From positions 1,696,422 through 1,760,421 of the forward strand of contig CAJFCJ010000002.1 of assembly GCA_904063045.1 (NCBI GenBank): DNA of 64,000 bases, in the 5' to 3' direction. The notes under the pieces were generated by a model. It was not told the DNA's origin and did not search any database. It worked only from the letters and a program-made list of their open reading frames with translations. This document shows positions 13,601 to 24,129 of this stretch, piece by piece. Both the position numbers and the translations under genes were made by a program. The stretch's first letter is position 1, and every line of letters begins with the position of its first letter. This stretch comes from Dimorphilus gyrociliatus. Lineage: Eukaryota; Annelida; Polychaeta; Dinophilidae.

Positions 13601-16600
13601 AACCAAAAAAGAAATGAAAAAAAAAGGAAAAAATATTATAATGGCTGTAAAGAAAAAGCTCTTTTTTTTCTTTTTAAATATATATACTAATATATATTAG
13701 TATGTGAATAATTTTTGTGACGATGATAAAATGAGTAAAATCAATAATAATAATAATTAAAATAATAATTTTTTATGACCAAAATATGAAGAATGATCAC
13801 GAAAAAAAATAACATTATTTCTATTTAATATTCAAAATCACCTCATTCTTTATACTGTTAATTAACTCTTTAATGCTTATTTAATTAATTATTATTATTA
13901 TTGGTATGCGTTATTACATCTTTTTTTTTGTTTTATTGCTTTTTTACAGATCTATATAACTTGAGGAGTTTTCTTCTTCGGTGATTCACGGGATTTATTC
14001 TCTTTCGGTTTTGAGGTTAAGTTCCCGAAACTGATATTAAACACAACAAACTACAATATTTAAGAAGGTATATATGTTCTAGATGAAATTCTAAACAAAA
14101 TATAGCTAATTTGTTAAAAAAAAAATTGATATTCTTTTTATAAAATTTAAGCCTAATTAAAAATCTTTTACAGTTATATTTTCGACATTCTGAAGTATAA
14201 TTTTTTTTCGTATGCGTTATTTTTAAAATTTTTAGAAATATTACTCACATATTCCAAACGGAGCTCTTGGATTTTGGCCTTGTCAAATCTGGGTGCTCTT
14301 TGGAGGCTCTCAGCATTTCTGTCCATCGGACGGCTTCTTGTAGTTCCATTAAGCGTTCTTTGTACTGATTTCTTTCAGTAATAACTCTTGCCATTTCAAC
14401 TCTTGTGAAACGTTTTCTCTGACCGGTGGGAAGCTCATCCTCCTTTACGGAATAAACATCAGCAACATATGAAAAATCGAATTTAGTATTGATTTTACAA
14501 ATATTCTTTTTACTTTATCTTCAGCATTTGCAGCCTTTATTTTTTCAAATTCATCTTTACAGATTTTCAATTCATTTTCTAATTCACTAATTCTCTTTGT
14601 CAATTTTTCTTTAGTATTCTGCAGATTATTTATTTCTTCTTTCGTAATCTCTTGTTCGCTAAATTATATATTAATTTAGAACTTTTTCAAAAATATAAAA
14701 ATTATATAAAAATAGTAGAAAAAGTGAAAAACCTTGTTAGTTCATCAACTTGGGCAATTAAATCATCCTTAACAACATTAAGAGCATTTCTGTAAAACAC
14801 AGAGACTATAAATAAGTTTTCGTAAACCAGACAAGACACACAAAAACTATAACTATATGAAACTACTCACTTAGTTGCCAGCAGTTCTGTATTTTCAAGA
14901 ATTAAATTCTCAACTTCCTTTCCCATTCCTGTTTAAAAAAAAAATAAAAAAATATTTTAAAAAAAACTATATTTTAAACAAAAAAATTACATTAAAAAAA
15001 CCCTGAAATAGCAACATAGACGATACTAAACATGAAAAGTAAACATAAAACGAAAGTATAAAATATAAAAAAACAAAAGTAATAAATCAACTTTTAAAAT
15101 TTTGTCATCAGTTTTCTCTCTTTTTCATTTTTATTTTTAGTATTAATTTTATTACTTTGAAGAAAAGGAAAAATTTAATAATTGAAGCTTCAAAAAATAA
15201 GCTGAAAGCTTTGTGATCTTACCGTAAAATGTATCACTTACTGCGTTGGATAAGCATGAAGTTTTACAAAAAAATAAATTTTTTATTATTGAAATAAACT
15301 TTTTGTTCGTTTCTAATTAATTTAAAGCTCAAAACCATCAAAAAGATTTATAAATAAGCCAAAAATTTGTAAAAATAGGCATATGCAATATATTATTAAT
15401 CTATCTAAAAAAAATATCCAAAAAAGAAACAAATTTAGGATAAGGGAATTCAGAATAACGACATTCATTATCTTTTTTCTTAAGTTTTGTTCTATTTTTT
15501 TTTACTTAAAAAAGGGTTCGACTTATCAAGGAACAATACTTTAATTTCGGAAGGCAAAATAAGATAAATATTCTCATTTAAATCGCAATTAAAAAATAAC
15601 AAGACAACATCGTTATAACAAATTGATAGAATAAACACACCCGAAGATGCGTAATCGCCTGGACTTATCAATCGGGCTGCATATTTTGCAAAAATTAACG
15701 ATTGAATATATATATAAAGATATATATATATATATATATGTAAAGTATATATGCTATCTATTGCCTTATATTTAATGAAAATTGAAAATATAGTTAATTA
15801 ACATGAACATTTGCAGATTTCTTTTTCTTTTTTAAACTTGAATACCCTAATGGAAAATTATGATATAACCTGCTAATTCTAGTTTGTCTTCTTTGGTACG
15901 CTCTGTACTTGGATATGATACTTCTTCGTAGCTTACGTTTCCCGCTTGTTTCCTATATCAACAAATAATAAATAATCACTAAAGTAACGATAAGGAATAA
16001 ACAATATATTTGGAAAATTTACAGTCCAAGGTATAAATAATTACTTACTGTCGAAGTGGATTGTTTTCATTAATTGATGGGGAAGGTAAATCGTCTCCTA
16101 TTGAACGTAAACATTTATAGCTATATTAATAAAATGTTTGAATGTTAAGGCACTCTAAATTTTACCAGACAATAAAACATCTGAGGAAATAAGAACATGC
16201 ATTTCGTGCTTAGTATTTTTTTCATTAGAATTTACTGTCTCAAAAGATTCTGTTTCAACTGAGCTTTTCGTTTCGCAGACCATTACATTTTCATTTCCCC
16301 TGGCTGAAATGTTTTCTTTAAAATGTATTCTTAATTTTTTTTTTATATATACTCTTATACAGATACGTCTCCATTATATAAAAAAAAAACTGCAATTAGA
16401 TTATTAAACACTGTTAATTTATATGAATCACAAAACTACAACAAAAGGGAAATTATTTTGTAGCATTCTAACTAATTGTTTAATTAATTACCTTCTGCAG
16501 GTTCACATTCATTTGGCTTTTCACTATCTTCCATTTCAGATTTGTCAATATTCTGCTAGTTAAGTATTTTGTAAAATATTACATTTTAAAGGTATCGTAT

Positions 16601-17596
16601 ATAAAACTAACTTGCATTTCATTCTTCAAACTCGTAACTGGATTTACTTTCTCAACAGGGGTTGGCAAACCGGGAATGTCATCAGGAGTCTTTCCTCCAG
16701 CTAGAGCTAATGAATCGGTGTCATATAGGCCCATTTGAGAATTAACAGGCCGTAACTGGGGCAATGTCATTTGGCTTCTAGAGTTTAAGGAGGAAATATA
16801 AAAATTTCTATAAAAAGATGCTATTTCAATTAGTGACAAAATTACTTTTTAGTAGATACAGGAGAATCAATTATACGATCGGCAGTCATAAATAGTTTTG
16901 TTTTTTCCATATAGTCCATATGAGTTTTAAATAATTCTGTATATCTGTCATGTAATTTAGAATATTCATCTTTCAGTTCCTTTTCCTTCTCTTCCATTCT
17001 TGATACTGTAATTTATATCAATTATTTATTTATTATACCATATATATGTATTACATTAATATTTAATAGTTGATAATTTCCTCAATAATATAATATTTAT
17101 AAATATTTTTGTGCTAATTACATAATTAGTCCAGGCCTAAATCTGTTTTTCATATTGACTTAATTTACTACTGACCCTGATCTTGAACATTCTTCGTTTT
17201 CAACTCGAACATCCGAACACTAGACTCTAAACTTTCAACTTTGTCATGCAGCCCTCTTCTCTCCTCATCAAAATTATCTTCTATTTCTAATTGTTTCTGT
17301 TCAATAACCTTACGCAATTGTTTTTCTCTTTCATATTGAGTTAATAGTTGCTCATTATCTTCCTTGAAAAGTTCCAAATCTACCTCTTGTTCTTGTCTTT
17401 CAGTATAGGCATTGTCTAAGTTTTCAAGAATACCTATCACCAAAGGCATAAGCGTTTGAACTACGTCTTCGTCATATTTAGCAATCATTCTTTCAAATTC
17501 TCCGTAAATGTTCGACGCTAACGTGCGAACCTTTTCAGACATGACATGAGCGTCGTTGTCAGTACGGTAAATTGTTTCACTTGTGTCGGTTTCCAT
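10661..17596 (-). CDS. SPAG9: JNK-interacting protein 3/4 scaffold (SPAG9/MAPK8IP3 type)
   Basis: Scaffold linking kinesin-1/dynein-dynactin, JNK pathway kinases and Arf6/Rab-positive vesicles. Exon 1 (17596 to about 17170) encodes the RH1 domain (IYGEFERMIAKYDEDVV; LITQYEREK-type leucine zipper start). Middle exons carry the JNK-binding/linker region. Then come the coiled coil GMGKEVENLILENTELL (about 14930-14875), RH2 (RVEMARVITERNQYKERL, exon ending at about 14250) and a C-terminal WD40-like beta-propeller (12939-10661; HPRKESQIRQM, WVGTGNGVV, SGGEGYIDFRLEE, SNLIVWQV near the stop). The whole order matches human JIP4. An 18-nt microexon (15223-15240) and an alternative terminal exon (13952-14030) are listed separately. 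The invertebrate gene is the pre-duplication orthologue of JIP3 and JIP4, so the symbol is a family label. Confidence 0.93.
13040..13950 (-). other. Long AT-rich JIP intron / candidate alternative 3' UTR
   Basis: About 0.9 kb of A/T-rich sequence between the alternative terminal exon and the canonical propeller exon. It contains several minus-strand AATAAA hexamers and a run of interspersed ATT/AAT triplets (13740-13910). It would be the 3' UTR of the short isoform if that exon is used. Confidence 0.4.
13952..14030 (-). CDS. SPAG9: Alternative C-terminal exon of JIP, truncating isoform
   Basis: The RH2 exon ends in phase 2 (TGG AAT AT|GTGAGT). The next canonical exon (acceptor near 12939) continues I-F-G-G-L-F-S-A-K-P. 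This second acceptor (atatcag, 14031-14037) gives, in the correct phase, I-F-G-N-L-T-S-K-P, then a basic tail with PKKKTPQVI and a TAG stop at 13952-13954; an AATAAA on the minus strand lies 15 nt further on. The two exons start alike (IFG.L.SxKP) and look like a duplicated exon turned into a terminal one. The product would keep RH1, zipper and RH2 but lose the propeller. No expression evidence is available to me. Confidence 0.6.
15223..15240 (-). other. SPAG9: 18-nt coding microexon of the JIP gene
   Basis: On the minus strand the 18 nt are flanked by ...CAG before and GTAAGA after. The upstream exon ends in phase 1 (...KLELAG, near 15870) and the downstream exon starts at about 14932. Inserting the microexon reads VSDTFYGMGKEVEN; human JIP4 has VRDDFFGMGKEVGN at this place. 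Skipping it keeps the frame (18 = 6 codons). Phase, splice sites and homology agree, so the exon is well supported. Confidence 0.85.
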
Positions 17597-18044
17597 TGAG
17601 AATGTCAGTTTGTCTTTGATAGTAAGAGATATCTAGCTAGTGATATATAGTTATATTATGAAGAAAAATACAAAGGAAGAAACAGCGTAATTTACAATAT
17701 GTTCATATTTTCGTCATCTGAGTCATTCTTACAATCTTTACTCTCATATTAAATAGGTGGCGCTTATAACATCCCTTTTATTTTTATTAGATGAATCTTT
17801 TACTCTTGGCGGTATATTCAAAAAGTAAAATATTGTATTAAATCTTCTGGTACCTTTTCCAACCTTTTCTTTATCTATTTAGCTTAGATTCAACAGTCTT
17901 TTACTAGTTCAGTTTAAATCGATAGTTTAAAGAAAACAAATAGTTGAGAACGTAACGTTTGTTTTAATGTAAAAAATAAATAATTCATTCCTCTCAGTTT
18001 TAGTAAGACCCAGTCTTTGACTATACACAAATTTTATAACTAAT
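17597..18044. promoter_or_regulatory. Divergent promoter region JIP / EXOC8 with CTCF-type motif
   Basis: 448 bp between two opposite start codons. The motif AGGTGGCGCT (within 17754-17769) matches the core bound by insect and vertebrate CTCF (AGRKGGCGC). The same ten bases, with R variation, recur at 23296 and 51599. The motif is seen; binding is inference. Confidence 0.4.
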
Positions 18045-20936
18045 ATGGAAGCGGAGAATAAGCCTCCACCCTTAACTCCTTCGAAAGAAGGATTGGGTCG
18101 ACTGTTAGGACAAGAAAAGTTCTCACCAAAAAAATGTATATCATCGAGTCCTTCTTTATATACATTGATTTATTTTGGGGATGAGTGATAATACAGCTTT
18201 TAGAGGGTTACGCCTCTGACATAAACTTCTTTTTTGTAGGGCTTCAAAAACAATTACAAGCTAGGCAATATCAAGATCGTGAAGTAGGCTCACTAAGAGG
18301 AGACATATACGATATATCACAAGATACAGCATCAAAACTCAAGCGTAATGTCTACGAAAATTACAATCGATTTATCGAAACAGCAAAAGAAATATCCGGT
18401 TAGAACAAAATTTTGTCATATAATTTAGTTAATATCAATCTATAAATATTACAGTTTTGGAGAACGAAATGTACGAACTTATACATATGCTTAGTGATCA
18501 AAAGGCTTTATTATCATCGCTTCTGGAAACATCAATGCTATCAGAGAAGAACGGTGGTACTTCAGAAGTTCAAGATAGTATGAAAACGAATGAAAATTCT
18601 GATAATTATAAATATCAGAGTCTTGCATATTTATTAGAAACAGTTGAAAGTTGTCCAGTGAGTACTGATTTTATCATCTTCCATTAAAAATTACTTAATT
18701 TTATATAAATTGAATTATTTAAAGCCTCTGTCAGATGTACCAAATAGATATTTACTACACGATGGCAAATTAAATAAATTGGACTGCCAAACCTACGCCC
18801 AGACAGGCGAAGTTAAGGCTTTTCTACTTAATGATAGATTTATCTTGGCTGAAAGAATCGATAAAAAGTACATAATAAAAAATAAAACTGATTTGAATAC
18901 TTTATTAAGAAAGAGTCTAATGTATTGTTTTCCCATTTGAACAGAAGCTCTCAAGATAAATATCGGTTTGATTCAATTTTCGAATTGGAAAAATTGGCTG
19001 TAGTTAACGTAAAGGATTCGGATAAATTAAAGAATGCATTTCAAATACTCGACTTTCCGAATACTCTTTTGTTTTCGGCCGATTCCTCAAAACAAAAGGT
19101 TTATTATTATTTCTTAATTATCAACTATTTTTAATTCATTTTTCGCATCTGCTAGAATATATGGCTAGAAAAAATTGATATTGCTAAGCATGCTATAGCA
19201 GTGAAGTCTATAGAAGCAAAACTAAAAGAGAATATGTTAGAAAGCGAAGATGAGTCGTATTATGACGACGAGTTTGACGATGATAATCGTAAGATATATA
19301 TATATATATAATGCTATATTTGACTAAGCTATCTATAATAATACATTTTTATCAGCTTTTCGCGATTCACCAAAGAAATCTAATACCAAAGCTAAAACTG
19401 AGAGAGAAAAAATTCTTTCCTGGTTACAGGACGCACCTGATGAATTAGATGTTGCTATTGCACAAAGGCACTTTGATGAAGCTGTAGATATTATAGAGAA
19501 AAGTAAGTTCCAAGAAAATACTAAATGCTTTGAAAAATTTAATTATCTGTTTTTTCATTTTCTATTATTTATTTAAATAATAGTAAGGAAATTTATTCAA
19601 GATAATCCTAAGGATTCCATTTTTACGGAATACGCGTAAGTTAATATTTTTTGTATAGTTTATATTTAGTAACATAATATATTTGTACTATCAGATGTAG
19701 AATCGAGAGAAGAGAAAGTAGCTTGGTAGAAATTTTAATGAACGAATTAAAAGCTCCACCTGAGAGGTCTGTGAGAGGAGGTCCACTTTTCGCAAAAAGG
19801 GCTGTATCACAATTAATCCGATTAGGAAAGTCATCAAAAGTAAAAATAAACGTTATTAAAAGTCGGTACATGTTATATACATGTTTTGTTTTATCTCATA
19901 GGCTTGTCAACTATTTCTTGAGAATCGAAGCTCATTAAGGAACTTTAATCTTGAACAGATAAAATATGATGGAGTTACTCAAAGTTATATTCAAAAGATA
20001 ACGGGCGTATACTTTAAATCACTATTAGAAAGTGGTCTTCTCTTTGAAAAAGCTTTCCAAAAAACTCCTCAATGCCAGAGTGCTTTTATCTCTTGGTGTG
20101 ACAAAGAAATTAAAAGCTATGTTATACTATTCAGGGATAGGTTATTATTAATGAAGGCAAACTTGTCAACAACTGCAACATGTATAGCAGATGCTAGAAA
20201 ACGCTTAAAAGAACTAGAAGAAATTGGACTATCATTTGAATACTTGTTTGATATGCTACTTAGAACTGATTTTTGTAAGTTAGTTGATGAATGCCAAGAA
20301 AAACAGCGTGAAATTATATCAATTGATTCTAAGGTATATTATATAGATATAGTTCAAATTTATTTAAAAATTATAATTATTGCTAAAATATCCTTTTTTT
20401 TTCATATTTAGCATGAGAATCTTTGGAGGCCATCAAATCTTCAAAATTCTCAGCAATTAACAGAATTCGAAAAAGAATTAGAGAATTTAGGTTTTTCAAC
20501 AATTAAACAATATAGTTACGGTAAAAAATTATTAATTTATTTACATATTATTTCTAATAAAGTATGCTCTTATTTTTTTTTTAGATTCCTGTTTTAGTCA
20601 TCTGTGTTCAGCAACAGTAAAATTTGTAAGAAATATAATAGTCGTTCTTAATGATTTGGAGAAGATAAAATGCGAATCAATCTATTCAAGTGTTGTAAAT
20701 TGTTTTTCAAGTTTATTGAAATTTCAATATGAAAGTTATGATAAAATTGCCAAGGAGCAACATGAATTGGTAATTTTTTTTCTTTTATCATGTACTCTTC
20801 TTTAATCTTTTATTTTCTACTGCAAATCTAGAGAACTACAATTGAAATGAATAAGAAATTCTTTAAAAAAGACCTAATGCCATTTGTCACCAATAGAATT
20901 AACAAAATGGGAATTGTCTATAATTTGTCAGTATGA
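18045..20936 (+). CDS. EXOC8: Exocyst complex component 8 (EXO84)
   Basis: Exocyst subunit that tethers secretory vesicles to the plasma membrane and, in animals, binds Ral. ATG at 18045 (MEAENKPPPLTPSKEGLGR). The N-terminal helical bundle includes LKRNVYENYNRFIETAKEIS (about 18340-18400) and LENEMYELIHMLSDQKALL, as in vertebrate EXOC8. The PH domain follows (PNRYLLHDGKLNKLD, FLLNDRFILAER, from about 18735). The C-terminal helical domain runs to KMGIVYNLSV at the TGA (20934-20936). At least ten short exons with introns of mostly 55-90 nt. An acidic, Asp/Tyr-rich stretch lies near 19240-19290. Confidence 0.9.
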
Positions 20937-20972
20937 GAATTGAAGAATTTATTAAACTGATAATTTTTTAAT

Positions 20973-20973
<1 letters not shown>

Positions 20974-21025
<52 letters not shown>
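20974..21025. repeat. (CA)n-(AT)n compound microsatellite
   Basis: Five CA units lead into about 21 AT units, ending in ACTGTATA. It is just downstream of the EXOC8 stop. Confidence 0.9.
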
Positions 21026-21026
<1 letters not shown>

Positions 21027-21189
21027 TGTATATTGATAAATATAATATAATAATAATATATAAATATAATATACCATATTAATGTAAATCTGTTATCTAT
21101 ATTTCATATTTTTATAGAGAAGCTCAATTTATGGCTGTAATGTTACGTTATTTATATAACTAAATATTCTACTATATTCCACTTTAGTC

Positions 21190-21400
21190 CATTATATTAG
21201 AAAGACCTCTTTGGCGATGACTTCTCTTTTGATTGGAAGATTAGGCAGATTCATTGAGTTAAATCTTTGATTAGCAGCAGCCATCTGTCTTGTCTTCTTT
21301 GATAAGCTTTTCCAGGGAATTGATCACTTTTGTCATCAACTTTTTGGCCTGATATTCGATCCTCACTTATCCATCACGTGAACGTCACTAAAGCAATCAA
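21190..21400 (-). other. Possible short unknown coding segment(s), minus strand
   Basis: Two overlapping frames stand out from the AT-rich surroundings. One starts ATG at about 21333 and ends in ...KEDKTDGCC and a stop. The other starts at about 21288 (MAAANQRFNSMNLPNLP) and is about 30 codons. A TCACGTGA E-box and an ACGTCAC half-CRE sit just upstream (21373-21390), where a minus-strand promoter would be. No family recognised; either could be chance or part of an unresolved spliced gene. Confidence 0.2.
21373..21390. promoter_or_regulatory. E-box palindrome next to half-CRE
   Basis: TCACGTGA followed directly by ACGTCAC. The first is the type bound by MITF/TFE/USF factors, the second by CREB/ATF. 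They stand alone in a gene-poor region; function is unproven. Confidence 0.3.
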
Positions 21401-23295
21401 AAACGTTCCCATATTACCAACAGCTCTGTATACTGTCAATAAAAATCTTTAAAAGATTCGACGATTATATATCGAATAAGGAGAATCTTAACAATAGTCA
21501 CATTAAATATTTCTTTAGTAATTTCCTCTCAGAATCGCGTCCTGCGATGCATTTAAGTTGCGATACCTTAGTCTATATATCTTCCTTTAAGAGACATATA
21601 AGTCTCTGAATAAATATAATATTTATAGGTATTTGAGATCTTGGCTGGCTTTGTCCATAGAGTTTGCAATTCACAGTCATCTTGGAGAGAAATATATTAA
21701 CAACCAGCCTCGTGTTTGATAAAAATAGCAGTAATTCAATATCCAGCGGCGGCCTAACCCTTATGAGGGTACAGTCGAATGCTTACATAGGACAGTGTAT
21801 TCCCCTGTAAAGTTTTATAGTCCCGTCTACAAATATTGATTCTCTTAAACAAAAATCAAAGACCTTGACTGCTATGGATTCTAATATTGTTTTGACAAAA
21901 GCTATCATATTTTACAAGCTTTCTATATGGTATATTTGCCTAATTGCAAACAATTATCTTATCAATATTCTTATAGTTAATAATTCCCTGGTAAATATAT
22001 TCACTATTCGTTTTTTATTACAAGGCTGTTTATATTTACTCTTCACACAGTAGGCTTATTTTAATTACATGTATCAAATTCTCCCCATCCAAAAATACTT
22101 TGTAGCATTTCTAAAATATTTCACATATTCATAATAATCTTGAGTAAAATTTGCATATTAATAAGTTTTCAAGTCGGTTCCTATTACAGTATTCGCTTTG
22201 AGAGATAGGTTGACGATATATTAATTTCATTATATGTAAATTGTTTGGAGATTTTTAATAAGTTTAGGCCATTATAAATGTTTCTTTTACAAACTGCTAT
22301 TATCAGATAATATAGACAAAAATCAATCTCAAAGACAATGTAATAGTTTTATTTAGATAAAAGAAAATCTTAACTTGAAAAATAGAAGAAATATAACGAA
22401 TTGAAAAGTTCTAATCTAAAGAGAGCTAGTTGCAATACGAAGATAGTGGTCTAAGCTCTCTTTCTGTCAATCTATTTATTCTTCTTTCTTTTCCTTCTTT
22501 TTTGTTTGCCTATTTCTAAGTAATCTTTTCAGTTTGCTTCCAATCGCCTATCTCCTCCAGATTTTATTAATCAGATTGACTATTCGCCATCGAAAAGGCC
22601 TAAGTTTATTAAACTAATGTATCCTTTTAAGATAAACAAAAAGACAATAGAATTTTAGAGATTGATTAACAATTACTCTCTAAATGATTTATCCAAAGTG
22701 CGAATGCATGGTTTGCCACACATTCTCTAATTAACAAATCTAATTATGATAAAGTTATGGGTGTTGTTAGGTAATTATTCTGTCAACTACTTGTACCATT
22801 TATCTATAATAAGAAATTCCAAGTTCAAGGTCGCGAAATTTAACTATAAAATATTCTTCTATCCAATAATACCAGGGTTTGTCGTTGGTAATTCAATAGT
22901 ATTATTTGGAATTGATCTTTTGATTCATTTAAAACGTAAACAATTATTGACAGCTAATTCTTATTGGAATATTAGAAGTTTAATGGTTTATTTTCTAAGA
23001 TAAATCTATAAAGACTATTTAGAATTTTACACTAGACAAACTCATCTAATGTCTTTTTGCTGTATATTCGATAGAATGTTTTAAGTGTTACAACTAAAAA
23101 TCCTTTCAGAGGGTAACGTATTCGTACGCTCAATATAGATGAGAACAGAGATGAGAAGATATAGCATGCCGATCAAGAGTTAAAAAATGCCTGTGTCGAT
23201 GACATAAACAATCTGCTTTCAAATAAATATCTTCTTTCATAAAGTATTTATATATGAAGGCTTTTTTCCTGTCCCTAAAACAAATCTTCAAATTG

Positions 23296-23309
23296 TAGCG
23301 CCATCTGTA
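23296..23309 (-). promoter_or_regulatory. CTCF-type motif
   Basis: Minus strand reads ACAGATGGCGCTAC, matching AGRTGGCGCT. It lies about 0.8 kb upstream of the CWF19L2 start. Confidence 0.3.
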
Positions 23310-24129
23310 GTCTCAATTGTTTAAGTATTTACGACAATTTTAAGCATATAGCGTAATAGATCTCCATAATAATAAAGTAAAGTTATAAAAGTTTATATTT
23401 TTGCAACATACATTATTTATTTATGAATTTCTTGCGAAAAGAAGAATCAAGTTTATAGATCTATTCAATTTTATTGATCTTCCTTATTACATCTCTTTAG
23501 CGTAATTAGAGTACCGAAATTTTTGTTTTATCCTTCCATTATAGCCGAATAAATGAATAATTTATATTTTGGAGAAGTTGTTTTTTTAATACCGGCTGAA
23601 AGATTTCTCTAACTCCATAACTTAGTCATAACGTTAACCATCGTTTGAAATCTTAATTGAATGAAATTCATATTGCATCTAATGCCAATTTGTCTTATAG
23701 AGGATCCATATCTCTTCTTTTCCAGTTAGTTCTTACTCTATCACATTCAATTTTTTTTCTTTATAAACATACCATTTCGAAGTTTACAACTCTTCCACTA
23801 GAAGCGCGGCAAGTCTTGTATATAAGCTATATATTTTATCTAAAAGTAATATTAGTGTTTAGCGATTCTATCTAAATTTATTATAAAACTAGTTTATCAG
23901 TTAATATCTGTTAATGTTAATTTTTATATATTGCTCTTTAATTGTGAGGGAAAAAAAGGATTTTCTCAAATGACGATACTAGTTTGAATGAGTTTTTTAT
24001 TTTCGTTTTGCGATTTTACTTCGTTCCAGTCATAATATTAACATGAAAGTACTTACAAATTCTTCTGAGTCTCATAACTTTTATTTTAGTTTGATAAAAA
24101 ACTAAATAGACTATATTGCAGCTTTTAGA

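Larger units (their letters stand above)
20937..24129. other. Largest gene-poor region (3.2 kb)
   Basis: No domain-bearing frame on either strand. It holds a (CA)n-(AT)n tract (20974-21025), an E-box/CRE-like cluster (21373-21390), two short minus-strand frames between 21190 and 21680 with tidy codon use but no recognised family, and a CTCF-type motif at 23296-23309. Open frames at 21865, 22746 and 23657 (+) are low-complexity AT and not supported. Confidence 0.5.

Noticed and set aside
15510-15535. GGGTTCGACTTATC, resembling a tRNA B box
   Set aside because: No matching acceptor stem, D arm or anticodon arm could be placed around it. It lies in a JIP intron.
22746-23003. Plus-strand 85-codon hydrophobic frame
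   Set aside because: High Ile/Leu/Phe/Tyr from AT-rich DNA; no family, and isolated in the gene-poor gap.
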